Assembly (NCBI GenBank): GCA_024760905.1
Contig: CM045733.1
Coordinates: 34,711,501 to 34,775,500, forward strand
Origin: Plotosus lineatus
Lineage: Eukaryota > Chordata > Actinopteri > Siluriformes > Plotosidae
DNA length: 64,000 nt
Direction of reading: 5' to 3'
Under the pieces are notes generated by a model. It searched no databases, was not told where the DNA came from, and saw only the letters and a list, made by a program, of their open reading frames with translations. Of the stretch, positions 41,682 through 53,167 are shown in pieces. Numbering within the stretch: the first letter of the stretch is position 1; every line of letters starts with the position of its first letter. Both the position numbers and the translations under genes were made by a program.

Positions 41682-43318
41682 TAAGGCAAAGGCAGAGCAG
41701 AAGACAAAGTGGTGGAAGCTGAAAAAGGAAGAGTGTCATGTTGTCTTCAAGGAGGAGTTGAAACAGGCTTTGGGTGGTCAGGAAGTGCTTACAGATGACT
41801 GAACAACTACAGCTAAAGTGATCAGGGAGACAGGTAGGAGAGTATTTGGTGTGTTGTCTGGAAGAAAAGTAGATAAAGAGACTTGGTGGTGGAATGAGGA
41901 AGTGCAGGAGTGTGTACAAAGGAAGAGGTTAGCTAAGAAGAAGTGGGACATTGAGAGGCCCGAAGAGAGTAAACAGGAATACAGGGAGACACAGCGTAAG
42001 GCGAAGGGAGCAGTGTTAAGGGCCGAACAGAGGGCATTTGATGACTTTGTATGCTAGGTTGGACAGTAAGGAGGGAGAAAATGATTTATACAGGTTGGCA
42101 CAGCAAATAGAGATGGGAAGACGTGAAGCTAGACTAAGGGCAGAGGTCAGCATTTGTGAACAACAGTTTGGTTTCATGCCAAGAAAGAGTACCACAGATG
42201 CAGTGTTTGCTTTGAGGATGTTAATAGAGACGTACACAGAAGGTCAGAGGGAGTTGCATTGTGCCTTTGTGGATCTGGAGAAAGCATATGACAGGGTGCC
42301 AAGAGAGGAACTGTGGTATTGCATGAGGAAGTCTGGAGTAGCAGAAAAAGTATGTTAGAGTGGTGCAGGACATGTATGAGAGATGTAAGACAGTGATGAG
42401 GTATGCTGTCGGTGTGACAGAAGAGTTCAAGGTGGACGTGGGACTGCATCAAGGGTCAGCTCTGAGCCCCTTCTTGCTTGCTATGGTGATGGACAGGCTG
42501 ACAGACGAGGTTTGACAAGATTCCCCATGGACTATGATGTTTGCAGATGACATTGTGATCTATCGTGAGAGCAGAGAACAAGTGCAGTTAAATCTAGAGA
42601 GTTGGAAGTATGCCTAGGAAAGGAGAGAAATGAAGGTTAGCCTCAGTAAGACAGAATACATGCGTGTGAACGACAAGGACGCAAGAGGAATGGGGAGGTT
42701 ACAGGGGGCAGAGATAAAGAAGGTGGAGGATTTTTAGTACTTAGGCTCAACAATCCAGAGCAATGGAGAGTGTAGAAAAGAGATGAAGAAGCCTGTGCAG
42801 GCAGGCTGGAATAGTTGGAGAAAAGTGTCCGGTGTGATGTGTGATAGGAAGGTATCGGCAAGAATGAAAGGAAAAGTGTAAAAGACAGTGTTGAGGCCAG
42901 TGATGTTGTATGGTTTAGAAACAGTGGCCCTGGGGAAAAGACAGGAGGCAGAGCTGGAGGTAGCAGAGATGAAAACGTTGAGGTTCTCTTTGGGAGTAAC
43001 TAGGATGGATCAGGAATGAGCACATTAGAGGGACAGCACATGTAAGGCATTTTGAAGACAAAGTCAGAGAGGCTAGATTGAGATGGATTGGACATGTACA
43101 GAGGCTTGATAGTGAGTATATTGGTAGTAGGATGCTGAGGTTGGAACTACCAAGCAGAAGGCCGAGGAAGACCAAAGAGAAGATTTATGGATGTTGTGAA
43201 GGAGGACATGAAGGTAGTTGGTGTAAGAAAAGAAAATGTATAGGATAGGATGAGATGGAGGCAGATGGTTCGCTTTGGCAACCCCTGAAGGGAACAGCCA
43301 AAAGGAAAAGAAGAAGAA
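41682..43318 (+). mobile_element. RTE-clade LINE copy H with internal deletion
   Basis: The linker (AKAEQKTKWWKLKKEECHVVF ... ETWWWNEEVQECVQRKR) joins directly to the RT at [17 protein letters not shown] near 42122, so about 450 bp encoding the LGRWKEYFEELM to YRGIKLMS region are missing. The RT has [18 protein letters not shown] and MMFADDIVIYRES. Stops at 41803, 42055, 42355, 42513 and 42616 and frameshifts follow. It ends with ACCCCTGAAGGGAACAG and GAAGAAGAAAG. Confidence 0.87.
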
Positions 43319-43800
43319 AGCATGAAAATGATTCACCTGCTACAAATCGAATGTACATTTACAGTATGTGCTTACCAGAGGCTTTAAAATTACCCTTATT
43401 TTTATAACGAACAATTATGAGCTTTGCTCTAGCACCCAACAGTGATGGTTGTGGAGATTGAACCACTTACCTTTAGATCAGGAACCCATTGTCTTGTGCA
43501 CAAGCCACCACTGCCCTTGTAGTGAATGTCAATATGTAAAAAACATCTGTGGTTCCTAAAAGGTTTCAGAAATACATCTGTCAAATTCCTTAAATTTCTG
43601 CTTAGTCTTTAATCCCATCATGACTGCTTTATTTTAAAGTAGTGGTTTACAGAGACAAATTGTACAAACATTTTCACTGTCCAGACACTTATGGACCCAA
43701 TTGCATCTCCACTTTCAATCAATTCTGTGACCCAGTTTACCTATAAATACGCAATTAAATAACTAAATGAATTAATGAATAAACGAATCCCACTACATGT
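43319..43800. other. Anonymous with a tRNA-like SINE fragment
   Basis: The reverse complement of 43445-43525 (GGCAGTGGTGGCTTGTGCAC ... GGGTTCCTGATC) resembles a tRNA-type SINE head. The rest has no recognised gene. Confidence 0.4.
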
Positions 43801-43814
43801 GACTTCTGTGTCAT

Positions 43815-43828
43815 GTTGCTACGACAAC
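43815..43828. promoter_or_regulatory. X-box-like motif 1 upstream of RSPH9
   Basis: GTTGCTACGACAAC, an imperfect inverted repeat resembling the RFX X-box. RFX factors drive ciliary genes, and RSPH9 is one. Weaker than motif 2. Confidence 0.4.
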
Positions 43829-43844
43829 CAGTATCCAGGAAGTA

Positions 43845-43859
43845 GTTTACCATAGCAAC
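43845..43859. promoter_or_regulatory. X-box-like motif 2 upstream of RSPH9
   Basis: GTTTACCATAGCAAC equals the RFX X-box consensus half-sites (GTT-ACC, AT, AGCAAC) apart from one extra T. It lies 112 bp before the ATG of exon 1a, a typical distance for X-boxes in cilium genes. No such motif was seen before exon 1b. Confidence 0.55.
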
Positions 43860-43970
43860 CCCAAGCACACATCCTCTCACGGCTATCAGGCGGAATAACT
43901 AGCGTTATACTGTAGAATCGCCTCGGATTGTTATTATAATCATTGCATGTAATTCTGTAAGTTTACAGAG

Positions 43971-44197
43971 ATGGACTGCAACATGCTGATGTATTCTCTG
44001 AATTTAGTTTGTGGAGATGGGATGACCCTGAGCACAGAAGAGAGAGCAGCCCTGCACACCTCGTTGCTCATCCTGAAGAGAGACTACAGATTCAACCGAG
44101 TATTGTTTTGGGGAAAGATCTTGGGAATTCAGAATGATTATTTCATTGCTCAGGGGGTTGGAGAGGAAGAAATGAGGGGCAAAAAGTTTTTATACAG
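43971..44197 (+). CDS. rsph9: RSPH9 first coding exon, copy 1a
   Basis: Radial spoke head protein 9 homolog, a component of the radial spoke head in motile-cilium and flagellum axonemes. This exon encodes MDCNMLMYSLNLVCGDGMTL ... LILKRDYRFNRVLFWGKILG ... DYFIAQGVGEEEMRGKKFLY and ends in phase 2 at a strong donor (ACAG/GTAAGC). The RDYR-RVLFWGKILG block is the conserved signature of the family's N-terminus. It joins in frame to exon 2 at 51453. A duplicate lies 1392 bp downstream. The X-box-like motifs upstream favour this copy as the main start. ACAG immediately before AGATGG looks like a splice acceptor, so a non-coding upstream exon is possible. Confidence 0.9.
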
Positions 44198-45362
44198 GTA
44201 AGCAATTCATTTTATTAAGAACAACAGTATACACCTGCCTTTTACAGTTATCCGATCAGCTAATCACGTGACATTAGCAAAATTAATGAAATAATGCGGA
44301 CACGCTGCAAAAGCAGTTAATATTCCCATCAAGCATACGAATGGGGCAAATGTGATATCTGTTATATTTTGATTGTGGCATAGTGGATGTTTGAAAATGT
44401 CAGTATTTTTTGAAAATAATGATTATGGGATATCCCATGTAATGGAAGATCATTTAGCACTGATTTAATGGACTGACATTCCCTTCTGTTTCTTTGTCCC
44501 TTTTTCTCTTTGTCACTATGTGCAGCCCATGTGTCACATCACCTACATATATTATCATCTAACTGACCTACACACAAACAGCCATGTTAGAGAGACACTA
44601 CCACCCTTGAACCTCCCTCCTTCAGAGCTTGAGTGCTGCTTAGTTTATTTTCCCCCTGGTGCTTTTAAATACATTTTCTACATTAATAATTTTGAAAAAA
44701 ATATTTGGAAAGCCTCAAACTTTTTTTTTCAAAATAATAATTAAAACAAATCTAGTTTGTGATTGCTTAGTATTTATTCCACTTTTCTTTTAATTGCCTC
44801 ATACAGGAGTCATCATATACTTTCCTTTTTCTCTCAAATGTTACACTCATTTCAAATCCACCCTTGTTTAGTTGTATACTAGCCAATAAATATATTCTAG
44901 TCTTGGTGGTTTCACAGCAAAAATGAGACATTGGATCAGTCTTTTTAAGCACACTAAGTAAAATCCAATGTAAAATTCTAACAAAATTGGGGAAAAGGTG
45001 GCCCAACCCAGACACTATCAACTATCAAGTCAAACTGGTTGCTCAGGCACGAAGGTCATTTGTTAGACAGCTGTGGAAGAGTTCCACTACAACACTGACT
45101 GGATTATCAATGACAACATCACCTACTGGTTGACCTTCATGCATTGTGATATCATTAATCCCAACACAGTCTGAGACATTATCATCTACTAAAAATGATC
45201 TGTCCTCCCTGTGACATTTTCACTTTCTGATTGACCAACACACTCTATGACATCATCAACACCCTGTGATGATGACACAAAGGGAGGCATTACCCTCGTG
45301 ACATCCTATCCAAGAGTTTTATATTGCTTCATATATGTAAATCTGTAAATCACTTTGCAGAG

Positions 45363-45589
45363 ATGGACTCCAGTATGTTGATATATTCACTGGATTTAGT
45401 TTGTGGGAAAGGGATAACCTTGACCACTGAGCAGAGAGCAGCCCTGCACACCTCTCTGGTTCTCTTGAAGAGAGATTATACATTTTATCGAGTCCTGTTT
45501 TGGGGAAAGATTTTGGGAATTCAAAATGATTATTTCATTGTTCAAGGGGTTGGAGAGGATGAAATGCGGGACAAAAAGTTTTTATACAG
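45363..45589 (+). CDS. rsph9: RSPH9 first coding exon, duplicated copy 1b
   Basis: Same length (227 nt), same start context (AGATGGACT), same phase and donor (ACAG/GTAAGG) as exon 1a. It encodes MDSSMLIYSLDLVCGKGITL ... VLLKRDYTFYRVLFWGKILG ... DYFIVQGVGEDEMRDKKFLY. About 17 of 75 residues differ from 1a, with no stop and no frameshift. Homology extends into both flanks. Either copy can splice to exon 2. Splicing 1a into 1b through TTTGCAG would throw 1b out of frame, so the two would be alternatives. Whether 1b is transcribed is unknown. Confidence 0.85.
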
Positions 45590-45634
45590 GTAAGGCATTC
45601 ATTATAATAGGAACCACAGTACACTTGTTTACAA

Positions 45635-45858
45635 ATCACTCACTCATTTGCCAAACCACTTAATCCTCCTAGGGTCACATCTCAGTCAACAATCAGTGAA
45701 GCCAGGGTACACCCTGAGCAGCTTGCCAGTCCATAGGCCAACACACACAAACACCCTTGGGAAATTTGGAACAGCCAGTGAGCCAAGCGTGTATGTCTTT
45801 TGGCCTGTTGGAGAAAACCAGAATAAGGGGGGTGTGCCCCACTATTTGAGAAGCACTG
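45635..45858 (-). mobile_element. SINE fragment with a short hAT end
   Basis: Reversed L2-tailed SINE (CACTCATTTGCCAAACCACT ... GGGTACACCCTGAGCAGCTT ... GAACAGCCAGTGAGCC). It is followed by TGCCCCACTATTTGAGAAGC ACTG (45836-45858), the right end of the hAT family at 58493. Confidence 0.55.
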
Positions 45859-46289
45859 CTTTATAGTAAAAGAGATTTACCCTACTTTAACCTCACAGCA
45901 TCTAATCTCCAAGGCGTTGTTGATCCAGCTGGTCCAGTTGAGACTCAGCAACATTAATAATGGCAATAAAATTAAGTCAGCTGATGACCAGAAAGTACTG
46001 GGTGAGCAGGTTATCATATCAATGGACTCTTTTTTTCCCTGATGGCACAGATATAAACTGGGGACTCTAATAGTAAAAGGGTGATTCAAAGATAACTAAT
46101 CATTTTTACGTATGCATTGGCAGTCCAAAATCCTGACCTTAATCCTACTGAAAGTTTTCGAGATGTGCCAAAAAAAAAACTTTTTGGAGTGATTCAATTT
46201 TTTCCTCATAAATTCAAGATGTCAGTGAGAAATAAAGTCAATACTTGAAGGTCAGGGCCTACCACATGTTTTTATATTGGGCATAATGT

Positions 46290-46470
46290 CATTTAGGTGG
46301 CACAGTGGTGTAGTCTCATGGCTGGGTTCAAGTCCTGAGCTTGGCCAGGGCATTTCTGTGTGGAATTTGTGGCGAGCTATTCCTGCATCTTCACCCAGAG
46401 TCAGCTGTGATAGGCTATGGCGTCATCATGATCTCAGTAGGATTGAGCAGTTCAGCTTAGGAATTGATTA
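46290..46470 (+). mobile_element. Degenerate tRNA-headed SINE
   Basis: GGTGGCACAGTGGTGTAGTC, GGGTTCAAGTCCTGA (box B) and TTTCTGTGTGGAATTTG in order, then AGAGTCAGCTGTGATAGG. Confidence 0.6.
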
Positions 46471-46981
46471 TATTTTATTACTAGAGCTAGAAACTTCCTT
46501 CAGATATTTTGAATGTTTGCCTGGTGCATATTTTGTAAAAATGGTGCATGCTATAAAAAGCAGCAATTTAGTTCACTGATACTGGTCAGAAATACTCTGA
46601 TTTATCTGCCAATCAAATGAGTTTTATGTCCTCCTTACATCACTGTAAGGTAACACACCTTTCCTCTTTGATATACTTTAAAATGCATACTTATCTCCAA
46701 ATCATTGACACATACATTATCACTCAACATTCACCTGGTCAACAATACTAGATTTTATTCTAGAATACTAATAAAAAATATTTGAACTATGAAATAACAG
46801 ATGGAATTTTTTTAGTGGCTTAAAAAACATCAAATGAAAATTTAAAACTATCACTGCATTTTAACAGTATGTTGCTATGGATACTTGGTACATCGTAAAC
46901 AGTTTCATGAAAGAGCTTTACTTATTTAATTTTTTTTCAAATTGCTATTGTTTCTCCAAAGTTATACTTGTTATGGGAGAC

Positions 46982-47312
46982 TGGCGGCACAGTGCCACAG
47001 TGGTTAGTGAGTTTGCCATACAACAAGAAAATCCAGGCTCAATTCCCGACCTAGGGATGTTTCTGTGTGGGGTTTGCATTTTCTCCCCGTGCCTGTGTAG
47101 GCTACCTCCCACAGTCCAAAAAACATGCACTGTAGGCTGTTTGGCCGTTCCACATTTCTTCTAGTTATCAGTGTGAATCTGCAATGGCCTGATGAGCTGT
47201 TCAGGGTGTACCCTACCTTTGTTAGAGTAGGTTGAGATGGGCACCAGCCTCCCAGTGACCATAATTAGGATTGAGTGGCTTAGAAAATGAATGAATGAAT
47301 GAATGAATGTTA
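46982..47312 (+). mobile_element. tRNA-headed SINE (DANA/V-SINE type) with L2-type tail, complete
   Basis: Head GGCGGCACAGTGCCACAGTG / GGTTAGTGAG (box A) and GGCTCAATTCCC (box B). Conserved middle TTTCTGTGTGGGGTTTGCAT, TTCTCCCCGTG, CCCACAGTCC. Tail CAGGGTGTACCCTACC ... CCATAATTAGGATTGAG and (AATG)n. The tail equals that of S2, which has an unrelated head. Confidence 0.78.
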
Positions 47313-47449
47313 TGGAAAACAATTAAGTTCTAAATAAAGCTCTATGTTATTAGAAAAATTGAATAGAAATGTAATGTTACTACTGACAAATGTCTAAGAA
47401 AACAAAGTCATCTCCATAAAAACAAGCAGAAATATAGCTTCTCCTCTTC

Positions 47450-50290
47450 TTGGTTGTCTCTAGAATAGAGGAAGATAATTGGTTGTGCTCTCATCGGTGA
47501 GTACGCATGTGATTTTGGAGTCCAAAGGCCAAAGCGCACACTCTGTTGCAGGTTGGGCAAGGCACGGTTGTTGTAGAAATGACAGAAGACAACGTTCGGT
47601 GTCTCCGTTGGTGGGCTGCTTCAAGGCACAATCGGCGGTCATCCTCAAAGGCTACAGCTGTGCGTTGGGTCAAGGAGTGCCAGAGCTGTCTGTCATTTGC
47701 TGTCAGCTCAAGTTGGCCAGGCTTAATATCTGCCCATTTGAGGTTTACCTTGAGGTTGCCTGACTAGCTTTCTGGATCCTGGCTGGGATTTCTTCATCAA
47801 GAGAACCATCACTGGAGATAGTGCTGCCCAAGTACTTGAATGTCTGGACATTTTTTAACTGTGTGCCATTGATAGTGATGCATGGTGGCTGGATGGTCTT
47901 ATTTTGTCCTGGCTGTATGAGTACTACAGTTTTTCCAAGACTAATTGTGAATCTGAATAGCTTTGCCATCTCAGAGAATTTGTCAATTATGGTTTGCAGG
48001 TGGTTCTCTTCAGGGGCCATGAGAGCACAGTCATAGGCAAACAGGGCCTCCAATACTAACCTGTAAAGTGTCTTCGTTTTTGCACTTAGGTGCCTCAGGT
48101 TGAACACTGACCCATCAAGCCGGTATTTGCTGTATACTCCAAGGTCACGGTCACTGATAGCATGCATGGTTGAGTACTTGAGATGTGTGATGAACAGCAC
48201 AGGAGCCAGGACACAGCCTTGCTTTACTCCATTGGAGATTTCGAAGCAGTCTGATGGTTCGCCATTTGAGAGTATTTCACCCGTCATATCCTGGTGGAAC
48301 AGTTTAACGTGGTGAATTTTAGAGGGCAGCCAAGCTTTCTGAGAATAGTCCAGAGAGCTTCCTGTTGACTGTGTCAAATGCATTGGTAAGGTCTATAAAT
48401 ACCGAGTACAGGTTCATGTTCTGTTACATACTTTTCCTGGACCTGTCTGAAGGCAAAGACCATGTCTACAGTGCTGCGATTTGGGCGAAAGCCACACTGT
48501 GATTCCGGGAGATTTCTCTCAGCCACGAGCCACGGTTGGGATGAGTCTGTTCAGTAGCACTCGGGCCAGTATTTTGCCAGCTGTAAAGAAGAGAGATATG
48601 CCCCTGTAATTTTCGAAGTCTGCTCTTGATCCCTTGTTCTTGAAGAGGGCAACTATTGATGCATTGCGAAAGTCTGCAGGCAGTTCTTCCTCTACCCATG
48701 TGCTGACTAGCACACTGCAAAAGGCTTCCAGGGCTATGCCACCTAGTGTTTTATAAACTTCCGCATGAATGCCATCCTTGCCAGGAGCTTTTCTGCAGCT
48801 CATCTGTTTAATGGTTCTCTTGATTTCATCCATAGAGGGTGGTTCATTTAATTCAGTGTGTTCTGCTTGTTGTTTTATCTGGTCAAGTGCACACTGGTCA
48901 ACTGTGAAAGGGCGATCCAGAAATTGGCTGAAATGTTCTTTCCATCTGTTGTTGATGCCAGTTTTGTCCTTGATCAGTGTTGTTCCGTCTGAGGAAAGCA
49001 GAGGAGTAAAGCCAGATTTGGAGGGACCAAACACTCTTGATGGAACTGAAAAACTGTTTTGAGTTATTTGAGTCAGCAAACCCTTGGATCTCTTCAGCTT
49101 TCTCATCCCACCACTTATCCTGCATTTCTTTATATCCCTCTGATCCTCACTCTGCAAGGACTTGAACCTGTTTTTATTTGGCACTGAATCTGGTCTGTTT
49201 TGCCACTCCATGAATACCTTGCTTTTATTGGCCAAGAGATCCTCTATGGCAGTGTTGTTCTGATCAAACCAGTCTTGCGGATGTCTGCGTTTAGAGCCAA
49301 GCACACCCTTAGCTGTCTTCTGTATTATACCCCTGAATGTTTCCCATTTGTGAGCTGGGTTTCCAGTCAGTGGTCCTGTAGTAGATAGCTTTTGGTCCAG
49401 ACTGTCCTTCAACATACCAAGGTAGGAGGGGTCCTGGAGTCTGGCTGTGTTGAAAGCTGCACGAGTTTGTTTTGGCCTCCTTGGGAAGTGGTGAGCTATG
49501 TGCAATTCAAGGATTGTGTGCACAAGCCTATGATCCAGCCAAGATTCTGCACCACTCATTACTCTTGTTATTAGGACGTCTTTAATGTCACGCTGGCGAA
49601 GAATAACAGTCAGTGAGGTGCCATTGTTTAGAGTGTGGGTGCATCCATGTGGTCTTGTACTTATCAGCCATCCTGAATGTGGTGTTACTGATAGCTAGCT
49701 TGTGCTCTGCACATTTGCTCAGCAGAAGAAGACCGTTGTTCATCTTGCCCACACCGTGTCTGCTGAGTACACCTTCCCATCGATAGTGGTCACAACTACT
49801 CGGGCATTAAAATCACTGAGCAGTGTGAGTTTATCGCTGGAAGACACAAAGCTCAGAAGGGAATCGAGGTCAGCATAGAACTATTCTATGGTATCTAATG
49901 TGCTTGTCAGCATTGGTGCATAGACACCGATGATTGTGAGATGTTGTTTTTGGTCAGGTGGCAAGCAAAGTTTCATTAGTCTTTTGGTGATACCAACTGG
50001 AAGGTCTGGGAGCTGTTTCAACAGACATGACTTTATGGCAAAGCCAACTCCATGGACCCTGTCTGTTCTGGTTTGCCTTTCCAGAAGTGTAGCCATCAGA
50101 TGGTTCAACAAGAGATCCTTCGTCTGCTAGTCTTGCCTCACTAAGAGCAGCTATGTCTATGTTCTAGCGAGACAATTCCTTGGCAACCAGTGCTATTCTT
50201 CTTTGTGGTCTGTCAACTTTGTCTCTGTCCATTAGGGTACGGACATTCCATGCCCCTAGTATGAGCTTCTTTCTTTGTTTTTTATTGTTT
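47450..50290 (-). mobile_element. RTE/RTEX-like LINE copy J with C-terminal C2H2 finger, antisense in RSPH9 intron 1
   Basis: Minus-strand pieces in order. Endonuclease: VHGVGFAIKSCLLKQLPDLP, IIGVYAPMLTS, LLSDFNARV, ESWLDHRLV. RT: RKAPGKDGIHAEVYKTLGG, LPADFRNASIVALFKNKGS, NYRGISLFFTAGKILARVLL, GVKQGCVLAPVLF. The catalytic motif is FAYDCA instead of FADDCA near 48020. Then KYLGSTISSDGSLDEEI and a terminal finger C-x2-C-x12-H-x3-H (47491-47560). Frameshifts lie near 48380 and 48520. The active-site change and frameshifts make it inactive. It is related to, but clearly distinct from, the other two LINE families here. Confidence 0.8.
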
Positions 50291-51300
50291 CAACCGCTTA
50301 GAAGGATAATCTTCCTGCTGCGACAGGCTGACCAGACTTGGTAGGGCAGGCAATTTTCAGGCCACCTTTTCTAGGCCCTTCCCATACTTGGGTGAGCAGT
50401 GCTGTCCTGAATAGGGCTGCTCAGTCGCTATGGATACTGCTGGACTTCTTTGCTGCCCCGAGTTTAAAGAAGCACGACCAATGTCCAAAGCCACCTACAT
50501 GTAAGTTCATGACTACAACTGCCAGTGGCCATCTTCACCTGTTGCTTCACCAGTTCCCCATCGCTATAGGTCTTGTTTGTGTGCACAACCTAGACCTGTG
50601 CATGAAGGTTATTTCATTGGAAGAGCTGTTGCACTATGACCATCCCACTCTCTCGGCCTCCGAGGTCCTGATCCAGTGGCACGAAGAGTTGTTACGTCTG
50701 GGGACAACATCGGCTGCAGTAGATGACCGACCGTGGCCTTCACTTGTGCTCTGACACGCTCTAAGCACTTTACAGTGCCTTGATACTTCGCATCCCTGAC
50801 CGATGAATCTAGTGATGACTGATTATTTCAGCCACCCAATCTGCCAGAGTAGACTTGTTTGTGGTGAGCAGTACCAAGAGGTTTCTGTCAGGGATACCTC
50901 ACCCTTAGTTCCTGGCCAGAAGACCAACCCTGGGAGCACAGGGACTATTTGCCCAATAGCAGGGGGTCTGCTCATGGGCACCAGGGCGTGTCCACACACC
51001 GGTGGGCCATGCATGCCACATGTCTAGGGGCAGACCACCTCCGAGTCCTCGTAGTTCAGCCTGGGGCCGCAAGGTACCCAGTTTAAGTGTGTCATCGCGG
51101 GGAGGAACTACATCGAGCTTGTCTATTGAGAGGCTGATTTGCAGCTTTGCAACTGCCATGTACGAGCAAGGAAGGCTTTCGCACACTAGTTCCCTTTCAC
51201 TCCATGCAGAGCTAGCTCTTTGCGCGTCAAAAAACCATTTGGACACACTCCAAAAGTGGCCCACTGGGCGCTCGCATTCCACGCCCGGCTCCAGGCCAGT
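50291..51300 (-). other. Possible 5' UTR of LINE copy J
   Basis: GC-richer than its surroundings and directly upstream of the endonuclease start on the minus strand. No coding homology recognised. It could equally be unrelated intronic DNA. Confidence 0.3.
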
Positions 51301-51452
51301 GAGCTGGATTTCTTCCAGAAATATAGCGTATTGTATAATTAATCTACTGGGTTCACACCTTTGACTGGTATTGTGTGTTTCTACAGTATAAGATCCCTTG
51401 CTATATGAGATATTTTTGGATTGTTTTTACAATGTTTCTTTTAATTCTGTAG

Positions 51453-51624
51453 TTTTGACTGCATGAACTGGCACTTGCTTCCTGTGGTCACTGAAGCCAT
51501 GATAAAAGAAGTTGCTGCAGTAGCTACGGGGCGTTTTATGGGTGATCCATCACATATTTTTGAGCGCACTGAGATACAGCGCCAGGAAGAGGGAGGTGAT
51601 GCTGTTGAACAGGAGGATGTCATG
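51453..51624 (+). CDS. rsph9: RSPH9 exon 2
   Basis: Acceptor TTTTAATTCTGTAG, donor ATG/GTAAGG, phase 2 to 0. It encodes (S)FDCMNWHLLPVVTEAMIKEV ... GRFMGDPSHIFERTEIQRQE ... AVEQEDVM. The NC-x-x-W-x-LLPP-like start and GRFMGDPS-x-x-x-E-x-TE block are the central signature of RSPH9 proteins. Confidence 0.9.
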
Positions 51625-52000
51625 GTAAGGCAAAGAAAGAGAGTACATTCACAGTATACTCACCTAGTAATACCATTTTCATATAAACCAGTAAAGAACA
51701 TTCAGAAAAACTTAGATTTTTTTGACAAAATATTATCACTTCCATATTTACAGCATTGCGTTGAACTGCCCACTGTTTGTAGAAACTAGTTAATTTGTAA
51801 AATAGGAATCACATTTCTAAAGGAATGGTTTAATTTCTAAATATGGACTCTGTAAAGAGCATTCAGTCCAAGTAAACATAACTTTATGATGGTGTTTACA
51901 GTATCTTGTTTAGCCTCAGGACTTAAGTATGATACATAAGACACTTAAATAGGATTCCTGGTTGTTAATATGTTGTGGGGATGCTGTTTCTATTCTGAAG

Positions 52001-52130
52001 GCAAAAGTAAGTGAGGAGAAGAGGCTAGCTGTGACTGTGTCTACCATTGAAAAAGAGGTGGCTGTTGTACCACGTGCTGCATATATTATGAACCCTCATG
52101 GCACTGTACAGACTAACCGCAGCTTTCAGG
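52001..52130 (+). CDS. rsph9: RSPH9 exon 3
   Basis: Acceptor TTTCTATTCTGAAG, donor CAGG/GTATGG, phase 0 to 1. It encodes AKVSEEKRLAVTVSTIEKEV then AVVPRAAYIMNPHGTVQTNR and SFQ(G). The VVPRGA-like and NR-[ST]-F-[EQ]-G segments match the family in order. Confidence 0.88.
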
Positions 52131-52156
52131 GTATGGCTATTGTGTGACTTTCTGTC

Positions 52157-52160
<4 letters not shown>

Positions 52161-52214
<54 letters not shown>
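52161..52214. repeat. (GT)n microsatellite in RSPH9 intron 3
   Basis: About 27 GT units starting 30 bp after the exon 3 donor. Confidence 0.95.
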
Positions 52215-52216
<2 letters not shown>

Positions 52217-52438
52217 ACTTTTGGAGATAAGATGCAGCTGTCTGGGCTTTGACTGAGCTCACTACCTCCATCTCCATGGTTTAGTTTAACTGTCTTTAAA
52301 GAAAATGGAGTTGTTTTAAAACAGCCCTGCTCTTAATCAATGATAAATAAGTTGTCATTGTTATGCCCTGGTCTGTACTGCACAAGAACAAATACAGCAA
52401 ATTTGGTGAAAAATAATATTTTTGTATTCTACCCTTAG

Positions 52439-52585
52439 GCCTGAACCCCATAGAGGCTGCTAAGTTGAACAATTATTTGCACTTCTCCGAACCCATGAAT
52501 TTGAAGAAGAAATCCCTTTTGGAAATGGCTGATCTGAACCCGTCCATAGATTTCCTGAATCCTCTAAGTGATGACATTCCCAAAG
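52439..52585 (+). CDS. rsph9: RSPH9 exon 4
   Basis: Acceptor TATTCTACCCTTAG, donor AAAG/GTGAAA, phase 1 to 1. It encodes (G)LNPIEAAKLNNYLHFSEPMN, LKKKSLLEMADLNPSIDFLN and PLSDDIPK(G). The LSxYxHFxEP, LLExADLxPSxDF and DIPKG motifs identify RSPH9. Confidence 0.9.
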
Positions 52586-53167
52586 GTGAAACTTTTACAT
52601 TATCCACGACGAAGCAAATAATGTTGGCAATCTATTTACAAAGACACAATGTCAAGGTCTAGGAATATATAAGATAGGAAGTGAAAAGTTTTTCCCATAA
52701 TACACATAAAGGTAATGTACTCTAACAGCTGACACGTTCTTACTGTAGCAAATAAAAACATCAGTAACAAAAACAAAGAAAAGGTAAGTCTTCCAAAACA
52801 TTTATCACACCTATAAATCCATAAAATTAGATTCACTTGTTCCAGATTAGGTACCAGTGACTGAATTATATTATTTAAACCTCACCTATAGGGTCTGGTG
52901 TCCATTTTTACTGCTAGAGGGAGTATCATGCCATGATCTGGAGAGCTATCAAAGGCTTCTACAAAAAAGGTTGTGGGTGCTTTTGAGTCTGGCCAAGGAT
53001 TTAAAAAAGATCTATAAATTATTGGAACAAATAATTTCGGCATAAGAAAAATTATCTACAAATGGAATAGATTTCAAATGACTGCCAGTTTTTGGTGGTT
53101 TTTTTGAAAGTTATTGAGCAAGACTAGGCTACAGCTTGCCAAGGAATTTCAGGCCGCCCCCAGTGAA

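Noticed and set aside
44520..44744. Open frame between RSPH9 exons 1a and 1b as an extra exon
   Set aside because: No matching splice signals, no similarity to RSPH9, and it would interrupt the conserved exon 1 to exon 2 join.
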